Translations under genes and position numbers: made by a program
From: Alistipes finegoldii DSM 17242
GTDB lineage: Bacteria; Bacteroidota; Bacteroidia; Bacteroidales; Rikenellaceae
DNA length: 64,000 nucleotides
Assembly (NCBI RefSeq): GCF_000265365.1
Contig: NC_018011.1
Location: 744,001-808,000 of the forward strand
Reading direction: 5' to 3'
In this document: one piece after another, positions 41,659 through 51,354 of the stretch
Layout: every line of letters begins with the position of its first letter
How positions within the stretch are numbered: the stretch's first letter is position 1
The notes under the pieces: generated by a model
Told to the model about the DNA's origin: nothing
What the model saw: only the letters and a program-made list of their open reading frames with translations
Database searches by the model: none

Positions 41659-42769
41659 TTACGAACTATATTAAAAAATGCGGAAAAAGAGTAATAATAT
41701 CGGAGAATGGTTCCTACTAAGGTCTGTTGGAGACGAATCCGTCGATATACTCTTTATCGTGCGCGACAACAGCAAAAGCCTGCCTGATGAGCTTGTTTGC
41801 GACAGCGATCATAGCGAGTTTTCCCGATTTTCCGTTTTGCCTGAGCCTCGTATAGGTCTCTTTGCATTGGGCATTGAACCTACTGGCAGGCCAAGCGGCG
41901 ATATAGAGAAGTCCTCTAGTGTATGCGTCTCCGTTTCGGTTGATATGCCCTTTGATGTTTACCGAAGTTCCGGACTGTTCGTAAGTGGGACAAATTCCGA
42001 GATACCGGGACACCTGCTTGGCATTTTGGAAGTAGGTAAAGCCTCCAGTAGTGATGATGAGCGCCGTGGCAAGCGTTATGCCTATCCCTTTGATGGTCGT
42101 CAGCAGCGCGAGTTGTCGGCTGAACTCCACTTCGACAAGATCCGTGAGTTCCGCCTGGAGCCTGTCACGCTTCTTTTCAAGGAACTTGATAGTTTCGTCT
42201 ACGGTATGAGTTGCACCTTTGTCCGGGACAGGCAGACATGCAAGAGAGCCACGAAGGTTCGACATGGCGGTAATCTGCTTAGTAAGTTGGCGAATGACGG
42301 TTCTTTTCTGTCGGAGCCGCAGGATGGCCTCTCCCTGTACCTTGAAAGGACGCGGGTTCATCTTCTCTCCGTACAAGGTAATGAGTCGTGCATCGCTCTT
42401 ATCGGTCTTGACCGTAGAGAGCAAGGCTTTGGCGAAGTTCTTTACCTTCAGCGGATTCTCCATGCTGACAGTAATTCCGGCGACATTGAGCATATACAGC
42501 AGCAAGGCGCTGTAATTCCCTGTCGCCTCCATAACACAGTGGATACTGCCGTCTTTGGGGAGAGTCCCGATAAACTGTCTGATACCAGCGGTCGTGTTGT
42601 TAAAAGTACGGATCTCCCCGCCTTTGTCGGAGGAGTAAGCTACCACGAATGTAGCCTTGCTCACGTCGATTCCAATGTACCTCATGGCCGTTCATTTTTT
42701 GGTTTTAACGACATCGCTTACATCTTGGTCCTTCATTGCGAATACGGGCTCAGACACCTTACGAACTAT
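41659..42769 (-). mobile_element. IS110-family insertion sequence
   Basis: Contains an intact IS110 transposase gene. An 11-nt direct repeat TTACGAACTAT occurs at 41659-41669 and 42759-42769, possibly marking the insertion target or recombination core; IS110 elements lack terminal inverted repeats, so the exact ends are uncertain. It separates the HTH gene from hsdM. The 5' non-coding part (42686-42769 or further) is where IS110 members encode a bridge RNA. Confidence 0.7.
41717..42685 (-). CDS. IS110-family transposase (DEDD recombinase)
   Basis: 322 residues. The N-terminal RuvC-like DEDD domain shows D in YIGIDVSKATF, E in VMEATGNYSA and two D in KTDKSDARL. The C-terminal transposase_20 domain (TIKGIGITLATALIITT...SGTSVNIKGHINRNG) carries the catalytic Ser region. 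It uses a bridge RNA to pair target and donor in characterised relatives. Complete, so potentially active; the fragment at 1500-1904 is a related copy. Confidence 0.93.
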   Translation of the reverse strand: MRYIGIDVSKATFVVAYSSDKGGEIRTFNNTTAGIRQFIGTLPKDGSIHCVMEATGNYSALLLYMLNVAGITVSMENPLKVKNFAKALLSTVKTDKSDARLITLYGEKMNPRPFKVQGEAILRLRQKRTVIRQLTKQITAMSNLRGSLACLPVPDKGATHTVDETIKFLEKKRDRLQAELTDLVEVEFSRQLALLTTIKGIGITLATALIITTGGFTYFQNAKQVSRYLGICPTYEQSGTSVNIKGHINRNGDAYTRGLLYIAAWPASRFNAQCKETYTRLRQNGKSGKLAMIAVANKLIRQAFAVVAHDKEYIDGFVSNRP

Positions 42770-42785
42770 CCGGATTCTGATGTAA

Positions 42786-42854
42786 AGAGTATGGGGTCAG
42801 AACATAATTCCCGGTTTAGAAAACCAATGAGAGATCGGACTTATTCCATACTCT
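42786..42854. repeat. 9-bp inverted repeat before hsdM
   Basis: AGAGTATGG (42786-42794) and CCATACTCT (42846-42854) are perfect complements 51 nt apart; TCTGATGT also occurs twice in direct orientation (42776-42783 and 42852-42859). It could be an operator pair for the HTH protein or part of the IS110 non-coding end. Confidence 0.6.
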
Positions 42855-42899
42855 GATGTCTTAACTATTCAAATTTAATTAACTAATTACAAATATACA

Positions 42900-44909
42900 A
42901 TGAAAGATATATTATCATACGAATCCGACATTTGGTCGTGCGCCGATTTACTCATATCATCGGGAATCAAGCAAAGCAAATTTCCTGATTACATGATGCC
43001 ATTCTTCGCTCTCATCATGCTCGAAGGGCGTATGCGAAATGAAATGGCAGATATTGAAGCCTCCGAGGGCCTGACCCGTGAGAACAACCTGCAGGAATTT
43101 ATCGAAGCGTTCCGAGACCGTGAGTGTGGATATAACGACTACATTGTTCGCGAAGGTAAAACACTGTCCACCATTTGCAATAATGACAAGACATTTGAAC
43201 AGGATTTCCGAAGTTATCTGGCAGGCTTTGATGGGACGCTCAAAGAATTGCTCGGTATCGAGCGTGGTACCGACGACAGCAAATACCTCAATCTGGACGG
43301 CATGGTTGCCGAGTTGCGGAAGAAAGGTATTCTGATGCAGTATATCACCCAATGGTCTCAAATAGATCTTTCTCACTACAACAACTCGGAAATAACCACT
43401 CTCGAGGAGCATATCAAACGCAAATGGGCCGACATATCGGCAGAAACGGCCGGAGAGCAGTACACCCCGGAAGATATTATTTCGCTGATTGCCGAAATCG
43501 TTGCAGCGAAGATCGATATCTCCACCGATGACTTTGTACATATCTACGACCCGACGTGCGGTGGAGCCAACCTGCTGTTCGGCGTTGTGGACCGTTTGCG
43601 CGATAAAGCCGGCTACAAATATATAGCTGCTCACGGTTGCGACTGGAACGATGCACTATACGCATTGGCGAAGATCGAATCGTTGTTCCGCGAGAATACC
43701 GAAATCAAATATGGCAATACCCTAACCTCTCTGCCGTTCAAGGGCAAAGAGTTTGACGTCGTTGTAGCCAACCCTCCCTACGGAATTCCGTGGAAAGGTT
43801 ATGAGAAAGAGATTCGGAACGACCAAACCGGACAGTTTTCATTCCTGCCTACGGTGAGCGACGGGCAATTGCTCTTCTTGCAGCATAACGCTTGGCATCT
43901 GCACGAAGATAAAGGTATTGTCGTAGAAGTAAACAACGGCTCGTCGCTGTTCAGCGGTGATGCCGGCAGCGGCGAGAGCAATATCCGCAAATATCTTTTC
44001 GACAACGATTGGGTCGAGGCCATTATCCAAATGCCGTCTGACGAGTTCTTCAATACGGGTATCGTCACCTATTTGTGGATTCTCAACAAGAATAAACCGG
44101 CAGAACGAAAAGATAAGGTAATCCTTATCAACGCAGCCGATCTTTGGCAGCCGTTGAAGAAAAACAAGGGTTCGAAACGCAAGGAGATGAACCCCGAGCA
44201 TCGTGCAGCCATTGTCCGTGCATTGGTTGAATTCAAGGATTGCGCTATTGCCAAAGTTTACGACAAATGGCATTTCTATTTCAACAAGCAGTCTGTCGTT
44301 CTTACCGAGACCGACAGCGAAGGACGCTATGTTAGTAAGACACTCAATACAGACGGAAAGCCCTATAATATCAAGAACATTACGTCTTACTGTCAGGATG
44401 GGACTTGGATATGGCCGCAGGATAATGACGCCGAATCATTAAAACTTCGAAACTCTGTACTTCACCATTTCGGGATCAATGCCTGGTCTGTCGTGATTTG
44501 TTCCGATGCGATTTATTGGGTAGATAAAGAAAACCACGAAATCATGCGCACCACATACGCCGGAGAGCATGAGTGTCTGGGTAATGGTGCTATCAACGTA
44601 CAGTTCGGCTATAATAAACGCCGGGAAGAGCATACCATATCTGCCAAAATTGTTGATTGTACGACCAAGGACTCGGAGATTATTCCGTTCGACCCCAATC
44701 CCGAAGTCAATGAACAAGGCATCAAGGATTTTCTCCAACGCTATATCTACAAGCCCTATACGATTGGTGAGAATGTCGTGGGTGTCGAGGTGAATTTCAA
44801 CAAGGAATTCTATGTTCCCGAGACCGTTGAACCGGTAGATTCCATCCTTGCCGAAATCTCGGATATTGACAAGGCAATCGCAAATCTTGAAAAGGAATTA
44901 GGGTTATGA
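42900..44909 (+). CDS. hsdM: Type I restriction-modification methyltransferase HsdM
   Basis: 669 residues. The N-terminal helical HsdM domain is followed by an N6-adenine methyltransferase core: SAM motif I DPTCGGANLLFGV near residue 216 and catalytic motif IV NPPYGIPW near 290. A coiled C-terminal end (ISDIDKAIANLEKEL) would contact HsdS. It methylates adenine at the site chosen by HsdS and forms the M2S core. The gene overlaps hsdS by 4 nt (ATGA). Higher G+C than the DUF262 unit next to it. Complete. Confidence 0.95.
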   Translation: MKDILSYESDIWSCADLLISSGIKQSKFPDYMMPFFALIMLEGRMRNEMADIEASEGLTRENNLQEFIEAFRDRECGYNDYIVREGKTLSTICNNDKTFEQDFRSYLAGFDGTLKELLGIERGTDDSKYLNLDGMVAELRKKGILMQYITQWSQIDLSHYNNSEITTLEEHIKRKWADISAETAGEQYTPEDIISLIAEIVAAKIDISTDDFVHIYDPTCGGANLLFGVVDRLRDKAGYKYIAAHGCDWNDALYALAKIESLFRENTEIKYGNTLTSLPFKGKEFDVVVANPPYGIPWKGYEKEIRNDQTGQFSFLPTVSDGQLLFLQHNAWHLHEDKGIVVEVNNGSSLFSGDAGSGESNIRKYLFDNDWVEAIIQMPSDEFFNTGIVTYLWILNKNKPAERKDKVILINAADLWQPLKKNKGSKRKEMNPEHRAAIVRALVEFKDCAIAKVYDKWHFYFNKQSVVLTETDSEGRYVSKTLNTDGKPYNIKNITSYCQDGTWIWPQDNDAESLKLRNSVLHHFGINAWSVVICSDAIYWVDKENHEIMRTTYAGEHECLGNGAINVQFGYNKRREEHTISAKIVDCTTKDSEIIPFDPNPEVNEQGIKDFLQRYIYKPYTIGENVVGVEVNFNKEFYVPETVEPVDSILAEISDIDKAIANLEKELGL

Positions 44910-46222
44910 TCTCTATTTTTACTGTATATTCGGATATATGCAAAAAATCGGCGCCTGCTCATTGGCAGATCCGTCGATTCAAAGACATCATAACCTCATC
45001 TCGAAGTGGAATATGGGGTGATGAAGAAAAGGGAGATGCCAATGATATAGTATGTTATCGTGTTGCAGATTTCGATTATTCTAATCTATGTCTTAAGTTC
45101 GACAATATTACATATCGCAATGTATTGCCGGAACAAGCTAATGAGAAATTGCTGTCTGAAGGCGATTTATTGTTAGAGAAATCAGGTGGTGGAGAAAAGA
45201 TGCCTGTCGGACGTGTCGTGCTTGTTAATTCCCCGCAAAGGGCTGTATGTTCTAATTTTATTCAAGCTCTATCGGTGAATAAAAAGCAATCTGCGCGGTT
45301 TGTTCTATATTTATTTCATTCAATATATTCCAACCGAATAAATACGTTATTCTTCAACCAAACCACTGGTATCCAAAATCTAAAAACAGCTCATTACCTT
45401 GCCCAAGAGATTTTTTTACCACCTTATTCGGAGCAGGAGGCAATTGCGGCATATTTGGATAAGGAGTGTGAGAAGATTGGTCGAAAAATAGAACTGTTGG
45501 AGCGCAAAGCCGATGCTTACAGCCGACTTCGTCGCTCCCTGATCAACCGCGCCGTCACCCGTGGATTGGATCCCAATGTTTCATTAAAACCATCTAATAT
45601 TGAGTGGGTCGGAGATATTCCTGTACATTGGACAATATCGCGATTTGCATATTTTTTTGCGGAACATAATATCTCAAACAAAGGGGTGAATCATCAAAAC
45701 CTTCTCTCCTTGAGTTTTGGGAAAATTATTCGTAAAAATATAGACTCCTGCGATGGACTTTTGCCAGCAACATTTGAGACTTATCAAATCGTAGAACCGG
45801 GTAATATAATTTTTCGTTTTACTGATTTACAAAACGATCATAAAAGCCTGAGAGTCGGTTTAGTTAATGAAGAAGGGATCATTACATCAGCCTATACTTG
45901 TGTACAAGGGAATAAAGAGACATTACCAAAATTCGCGTTCTACATGCTACACTCGTATGATATAAAAAAGGTTTTTTACAAACTTGGTGGAGGAATGCGC
46001 CAATCTTTAAATTATAGGACAATAAAAGACATGAAAGTTGTCTTTCCTCCAATTGATGAGCAAAAAGAGATTGCCGTATATCTGGATGAGAAGTGCGCAA
46101 AGATTGATGCCATCCTTGAAAAGATAAATACCGAAGTAGAGCGTCTGAAGGAGCTGAAACGCTCCCTGATAAATGAAGTAGTAACCGGCCAGCGAGCCAT
46201 CGAGACAGAATCGCGCTCCTAA
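44906..46222 (+). CDS. hsdS: Type I restriction-modification specificity subunit HsdS
   Basis: 438 residues with two target-recognition domains, each ended by the conserved helix region: PPYSEQEAIAAYLDKECEKI near 172-191 and PPIDEQKEIAVYLDEKCAKI near 376-395, then coiled coils ending SLINRAVTRGL and SLINEVVTGQ. The two TRDs set a bipartite recognition sequence that cannot be read from the protein by eye. No inverted partial hsdS copy or nearby recombinase is seen, so no phase-variable shuffling is evident. It lies 14 nt before hsdR. Confidence 0.94.
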   Translation: MISIFTVYSDICKKSAPAHWQIRRFKDIITSSRSGIWGDEEKGDANDIVCYRVADFDYSNLCLKFDNITYRNVLPEQANEKLLSEGDLLLEKSGGGEKMPVGRVVLVNSPQRAVCSNFIQALSVNKKQSARFVLYLFHSIYSNRINTLFFNQTTGIQNLKTAHYLAQEIFLPPYSEQEAIAAYLDKECEKIGRKIELLERKADAYSRLRRSLINRAVTRGLDPNVSLKPSNIEWVGDIPVHWTISRFAYFFAEHNISNKGVNHQNLLSLSFGKIIRKNIDSCDGLLPATFETYQIVEPGNIIFRFTDLQNDHKSLRVGLVNEEGIITSAYTCVQGNKETLPKFAFYMLHSYDIKKVFYKLGGGMRQSLNYRTIKDMKVVFPPIDEQKEIAVYLDEKCAKIDAILEKINTEVERLKELKRSLINEVVTGQRAIETESRS

Positions 46223-46236
46223 AACTACATTGGATT

Positions 46237-49200
46237 ATGACCGAACTTGAGTTGCAAAGTGAATATGTAATGGACTTTTTCTGCCGTCGTGCAGATGGTC
46301 TTGGTTTTCGTGAAATAAAGAATAATGCCGTTTCGCCCGATTTGTTTATTCCGGCCAATCTGTATGAGTTCCTGAAAGAGAATTCGCGCAAGGCATGGAA
46401 CAACCTGCTCAAAAAGAGCGAATACAATGGCGACGAGCAAAAATTGCTTCGGGCCATTATGGATATGATTCGCGAGAAGATTGAGGCGAGTGCCAACGTG
46501 GCAATCTTCCTGAATAAAAACCGAACCATTACATTCGAAGGCGAAACTCTGCAACTTATTTATGTCAGTGGTTCGGAATTGCGCGGCGATGAGGACTTCA
46601 ACAAAAACATCTTTGCGGCTGTCGAGGAGATGAGTTATTCATTCCACCACGACGCCAAAAAGATATTCGCATTTCGCCCCGACCTGTCGTTCTTTGTCAA
46701 CGGCATTTTTCTCGGCTACGCCGAATTGAAGAGCAACTTCACCAATCAGACGGCTAAAACGAACGGCAGGAACAAAATCATTACCGACTACCTCGAAGCC
46801 GTGTGGGAATATACCAAGATTGCCAATGGCAATGATGTATCGCAAACGCTTCGTCGTCGCATGCTCCGGCCGTTTGAGAAATCGATTCACCTCGTAACCA
46901 CGGACATCACGGACACATACATACTGCGGGATCCGGGACAGTTCTTTGATGAAGCAAAGCGAGGTTTTCAAGATAATACCATCTCGATCTCTTCTTTCCG
47001 TCCGGTGGTGGAGAAGGTATTCAAACCCCTCCCCATAAAGCAGGTGGAGGCAACCGATCCGCGCGTTCGCTTCGAAGAGGCAATGCGTTCGCTCTACTCC
47101 AAGAAGATGATCGAGAAAGAGATCCTCTACTACAACTTCATGGCCTACACCTATAAGACCGTAACGTCTGTTGTGAATGGCCATAAAGTACAGAAGAAGG
47201 AGTATAAGGACAAAACAGGTCGTCTGATATGTCCGCGTCCGAAGCAGAAATTCGGCTGCGACCGGATCATGGAGCGTGTTCAGGAATTTCTGGACCACGA
47301 AAATGAACCCTTGTATTTTATCAACCGACTGCGGGCCGAACTGCAAGCACTCAATGCGCCACAGGACCTGATAGACCGCGTAGTGGCCGAGAGAGACAGT
47401 TATTGCAACAACAAATATGTCTATTCACTCTTGTTGCAATATGCTGCAGGATTCGGCAAGAGCAACATAATAGGTTGGACAGCGCTGCAACTCAAAGATC
47501 TGCGTTATAAAGGCGAATGGGTCTATAACAAGATTCTGCTCGTTGTCGATCGTTTGCAATTGCGCGACCAGCTCGACTCGATGATGCTCAACATGAACAT
47601 CGACAAGGCCATGTTCGTAGAGGCGACCGACCAGGACACCTTTGTGAAGGCGTTGAGCGACAAACGCCGTATCATCGTCGTGAACATTCAGAAATTCTGG
47701 GAACTCAAGAAAGCCATCGAAAAAGCCGGCAAGGATTTCAAGAATATGCGCGTGGCTTTTCTTATTGATGAGGTACACCGCTCAAACACCGATGATGTTC
47801 ATCAGGAGATGTATTCGGCGTTCGATGAACTGCAGGACATTTTTGATGAGGACGGAGGGTTTATCACAAAAGGTTCTACAAAGAAGAATCTGATTGTCGG
47901 TTTCACGGCAACTCCTAGCGACCGAGTATTGGCTCGTTTTGGCGAATTTCACAGAAGTACCAACTTTATTAATCAGCTATGGAAGCCATTCGATTCATAC
48001 ACCATGAAGGAGGCCATAGCAGACAGTTACATTCTTGATCCGACGAAACATATTATTCCCGTACCTGCAAAAATGTATTTTGAACTCCCCAATGGCGTTA
48101 TGCAGGCTATAACGGCAGCCATGAATTCGGGACAGGAGGAACGGGTATCATTCGCCAAAAAGCAAATATACGAGAACCCGGACCGAATGAAAGCAATTGC
48201 CGAGTTCGTGGTCAATCGGCTGCTTTCATTGGTTTACGGGAAAATTCGTGGCACGGGAAAAGCCATGCTTGCGGTTAGCTCTATTCCGATTGCTATTCAG
48301 TACTGTAAAATCATTCGTCGGTTGATGGCGGAGAAGACTGCATCGGGAACTTTTGCCAAATATTCCGATGCACCTGTCGCTATCGTCTACTCCGATAATC
48401 AAAAGTACGAGAAATGTTCGTCGATGAATGGCGGTGTGACAGAGGATAAGGTGATAGACAACTTCAAGACGGCAAAAAACGGGCTTATCATTGTTGTTGA
48501 TAAGCTGCAAACGGGGTTTGACGAGCCCAAGCTACACACGCTGTTTCTCGATAAGGAGATTCGCGACATTAATGCCATTCAGACAATCTCGCGCGTAAAT
48601 CGCAAGGCCAAGTACAAAGAAGAGTGCCATATTATAGACTTCTCATTTGGCAACGTCAACGAAAAGAATATTCGGGATGCTTTTGCCAAGTTCTGTGGTA
48701 TGGTTATCACGGACTTTGATCCGCTTCGTGAGAAGGCGATTATTCAGGAGCTGTATCGAGAATTATTGGCACAACCAATCTATATCAAGTGGTTCGAGCG
48801 ATATAAATCGTCTGTCAATAATGCAGAGGCCAATGCCCAGCTATGTCTCGATATGGACGCTGACATTCGGGCGTGGATCAAGAATGTAATGGAGGCGCAT
48901 GCACAATACACGCAGGATCTTAAAACGCATAGCGAGGAAACGGCCTCCACAAGCGACGATGATCCAGCAAAAGCACTACGCAAAACCATCGGCCGGTACA
49001 ACTCTCTGCTGGTTCTCTTGCAAGGTGTAATCGAATTGGATGCTCAATTTAAAGATGCCGTATTTATTGACTTCTGGCAGCGATACTGCAATATTTATCG
49101 CTCTATATTTGAGCAGAAAGATTCTATTGGCTCAATACACACCACCTTCGACGGAGAAATCGGGTTGCTCGTGAGTGATGAGGTTGAGATTGAAGAGCCT

Positions 49201-49563
49201 CAGGAACAAGACGACGCTCCCGAAAACTCCAGAAGCAAGAAAAATACGGGAGAGAACCGAGGTGGATTAGCCTCGATATTCGATACCCTTGCCCGACTAA
49301 ACGCAACTGAGCAAGAACGAGAACAAGAGATACAATTCTACTTTACAAAGACAAACGAATTTTATGAGTTTCTAAAGTCCGACGGACGGTTTATGGCAAT
49401 GTTACGCAGTCCGAATTTTTCGCGTGATGAAATAGAAAAAGAGTACAACAAACTGATTCGTCGCTTTCTTCGCCAGGCTGAAGATGTTAAGATAAAGAAA
49501 CTTATTGACGAGAATAAGGAGATGTTTCTTGAGGACTTCAAGAACAAGATAGTCAATGAATGA
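46237..49563 (+). CDS. hsdR: Type I restriction endonuclease/translocase HsdR
   Basis: 1108 residues. The N-terminal nuclease domain has PDLSFFVNGIFLGYAELKS (a PD-ExK-type site near 148-166). The SF2 translocase domains show Walker A AAGFGKSN near 403-410, the DEVH box FLIDEVHRSN near 510 and GFTATPSD near 556. A C-terminal helical part with the acidic, low-complexity segment EIEEPQEQDDAPENSRSKKNT follows. It should cut unmodified DNA after translocation. Full length, so the hsd system appears complete. Confidence 0.95.
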   Translation: MTELELQSEYVMDFFCRRADGLGFREIKNNAVSPDLFIPANLYEFLKENSRKAWNNLLKKSEYNGDEQKLLRAIMDMIREKIEASANVAIFLNKNRTITFEGETLQLIYVSGSELRGDEDFNKNIFAAVEEMSYSFHHDAKKIFAFRPDLSFFVNGIFLGYAELKSNFTNQTAKTNGRNKIITDYLEAVWEYTKIANGNDVSQTLRRRMLRPFEKSIHLVTTDITDTYILRDPGQFFDEAKRGFQDNTISISSFRPVVEKVFKPLPIKQVEATDPRVRFEEAMRSLYSKKMIEKEILYYNFMAYTYKTVTSVVNGHKVQKKEYKDKTGRLICPRPKQKFGCDRIMERVQEFLDHENEPLYFINRLRAELQALNAPQDLIDRVVAERDSYCNNKYVYSLLLQYAAGFGKSNIIGWTALQLKDLRYKGEWVYNKILLVVDRLQLRDQLDSMMLNMNIDKAMFVEATDQDTFVKALSDKRRIIVVNIQKFWELKKAIEKAGKDFKNMRVAFLIDEVHRSNTDDVHQEMYSAFDELQDIFDEDGGFITKGSTKKNLIVGFTATPSDRVLARFGEFHRSTNFINQLWKPFDSYTMKEAIADSYILDPTKHIIPVPAKMYFELPNGVMQAITAAMNSGQEERVSFAKKQIYENPDRMKAIAEFVVNRLLSLVYGKIRGTGKAMLAVSSIPIAIQYCKIIRRLMAEKTASGTFAKYSDAPVAIVYSDNQKYEKCSSMNGGVTEDKVIDNFKTAKNGLIIVVDKLQTGFDEPKLHTLFLDKEIRDINAIQTISRVNRKAKYKEECHIIDFSFGNVNEKNIRDAFAKFCGMVITDFDPLREKAIIQELYRELLAQPIYIKWFERYKSSVNNAEANAQLCLDMDADIRAWIKNVMEAHAQYTQDLKTHSEETASTSDDDPAKALRKTIGRYNSLLVLLQGVIELDAQFKDAVFIDFWQRYCNIYRSIFEQKDSIGSIHTTFDGEIGLLVSDEVEIEEPQEQDDAPENSRSKKNTGENRGGLASIFDTLARLNATEQEREQEIQFYFTKTNEFYEFLKSDGRFMAMLRSPNFSRDEIEKEYNKLIRRFLRQAEDVKIKKLIDENKEMFLEDFKNKIVNE

Positions 49564-49629
49564 GACTGTAAACTTGGGGTATTTAGTAAAGAATTTCATA
49601 ACTTTATAAACACGCTTTAGTTTACAGTC
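49564..49629. terminator. Inverted repeat between convergent genes
   Basis: GACTGTAAAC (49564-49573) and GTTTACAGTC (49620-49629) are perfect 10-bp arms 46 nt apart, in the gap between hsdR and the relaxase gene. Could act as a two-way terminator or be an old element end. Confidence 0.5.
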
Positions 49630-49656
49630 CCCTTTTATTCATCTCGAATAGACGTC

Positions 49657-51204
49657 TTATCTGCGTATAGACTTCTTGGACGTGTTGTTGACTATTCGGA
49701 TAGCATAAAGTAGACACCTCCTCCGATACGCCTCTTCCTCCTCATCCGGCCTTCTTCCGTCCCAGCGAAGGTCTGAGTCGGCGTTGCCACCGCCTCCGCT
49801 GGATGCAACAGCGACAGGTTGTCCGCCAATCAAAGCATCAGCGATAGAAAAGATTCGTTCCCGCACAGAAGGCTCAGCCAGTTGGTCAAGAAACGTCTGC
49901 ATCTGTTCTGTCTGATTATTGTTGAGATCCGTCAGTCGTGCATACTCCTGTTGTAGCCATTTAAACTCCCGATAGTCCAGCAACGCATTATTCTGCACCG
50001 CCTGTATTTGCTGTTCGGCATCTTTCCGATACAGTTCTTCAATCTGACGGACAATCTTCACGAATCGTCTGGCGATAGACCGGTTCTGCTCCTCAATCCA
50101 TTTGTCGACCCCGAATATCGGAGGTTTACCAGTGATTCGTGGCGGCTCAAAATCTATCTTGTGATTGCGGAAAGGTTGCACCACTCTACCGACACGGTCT
50201 ATATTCTTTGTCATCTTCTCCAGTTCCTGCTCCTTTTCTTGAAGCTTACATGCCTTGTCTTCAAGTTTGGCCTGATACTCGGCAATGAGTTTCAGTATGT
50301 CGGTTTTCTGTACTTCATACCTATTGAGAGTTATCTTGCCGGACGCCAGTTCCTGCTCCGCCTTTGCAAGTTGTTGGTTATAACTGAAAATCTTTGCTTC
50401 CAATCTCCGTATCATAGTTTGCAGCCCCTTGACTGCTTTCTCCGCCTGTTTCGCATCTTTGGCCAGTTTCCGGATATAATCGCGTTTACTAAGATGGTTG
50501 ACGTTCCGGCCTTCAATACTGTCACCACGTTCCAACCCGTACTTGCTCCCTACCTCTTCATATAGTGAGGTGTGCATTTCCCGAAGAATATGGCCATACT
50601 CATAACGGCTCTTCCCGAACTTAGCCGACCACATGACGCATTCGCGTCCGCTTTTGGCTCGTTGTCCGACAGGAACAATCAAGGCATGGATATGTGGACT
50701 GCTCTCATCAAGGTGAACCTGGAATCCTATGATGTTTTTCTGTCCGTACCGTTTGGCGCACCAGTCATAGACATCTTTTGCCCATTGTTCGATTTCCGGA
50801 CATCGTTGGAGATGGCTGTTGTCTGCGCCCTTGTCCAGATTTACGGTTTGGGGGCCAAATGCCATCTCAAGCGTACGGTCATGATTACCTCCGAAGATAA
50901 ATTTCGCACAACAGTTTGGTTGAATTTTGCTGTCCGGCTTGAAAGGTTTCCAGCCCAGTTCAGTCAACCGTTCCTGCAAACGTACTTCAAGCGATTTCTC
51001 TTGATAGCCTAACGGATGAACTTTCCCATCGGGCCCAATCTCGAAATTCAGTTTCATTCGGGTCTTGTCATAGTGATTGGTCGGATCCTGATTCTTTCTG
51101 TCAATCTTGTCGTCATTCCAATGCCTTTCGTTTTCATTCGCCTCTGATGTGCCGAATGACTTCCCGGCTTCAACATGCATGGCCTGTTTAATATCTGTAT
51201 TCAT
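49657..51204 (-). CDS. MobV-type relaxase
   Basis: 515 residues. The N-terminal relaxase core carries the histidine motif VHLDESSPHIHALIVPVG near residues 162-179 (HxDExxPHxH of MobV/Pre), and NHYDKTR near 43-49. A long coiled-coil middle (QAEKAVKGLQTMIRRLEAKI...) and a basic end follow. It nicks the element's transfer origin and leads the strand into a conjugative channel supplied by another element. It is the mobilization gene of the right-hand element; oriT should lie close upstream (51205-51300). Confidence 0.88.
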   Translation of the reverse strand: MNTDIKQAMHVEAGKSFGTSEANENERHWNDDKIDRKNQDPTNHYDKTRMKLNFEIGPDGKVHPLGYQEKSLEVRLQERLTELGWKPFKPDSKIQPNCCAKFIFGGNHDRTLEMAFGPQTVNLDKGADNSHLQRCPEIEQWAKDVYDWCAKRYGQKNIIGFQVHLDESSPHIHALIVPVGQRAKSGRECVMWSAKFGKSRYEYGHILREMHTSLYEEVGSKYGLERGDSIEGRNVNHLSKRDYIRKLAKDAKQAEKAVKGLQTMIRRLEAKIFSYNQQLAKAEQELASGKITLNRYEVQKTDILKLIAEYQAKLEDKACKLQEKEQELEKMTKNIDRVGRVVQPFRNHKIDFEPPRITGKPPIFGVDKWIEEQNRSIARRFVKIVRQIEELYRKDAEQQIQAVQNNALLDYREFKWLQQEYARLTDLNNNQTEQMQTFLDQLAEPSVRERIFSIADALIGGQPVAVASSGGGGNADSDLRWDGRRPDEEEEAYRRRCLLYAIRIVNNTSKKSIRR

Positions 51205-51300
51205 ATAGGGTATTCTTTTGATAAATGATTAATATTTGAGCTTGCTCTTGTGCCAGTCCGCTCTGCGGGACAATGACCGGATTTTATTGCCGTCAGGTAA
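51205..51300. other. Candidate oriT upstream of the relaxase gene
   Basis: Short dyads such as GTCCGC/GCGGGAC (about 51256-51271) and CGG..CCG near 51279-51291 lie in the 150-nt gap before the relaxase gene, where MobV elements carry oriT. No nick sequence can be named. Confidence 0.35.
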
Positions 51301-51326
51301 AAAGTCCTTATTGGGTTAAGGACTTT
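51301..51326 (-). terminator. Terminator of the primase operon
   Basis: AAAGTCCTTA pairs with TAAGGACTTT (10 bp, 6-nt loop), 29 nt past the stop at 51355, with T residues on the minus strand. Confidence 0.75.
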
Positions 51327-51354
51327 CTATAAATCCTCGGAACAAGTTCCTTTA

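Noticed and set aside
44906..46222. Phase-variable hsdS shuffling
   Set aside because: No inverted partial hsdS copy and no adjacent recombinase; the MobV/integrase genes belong to the element.
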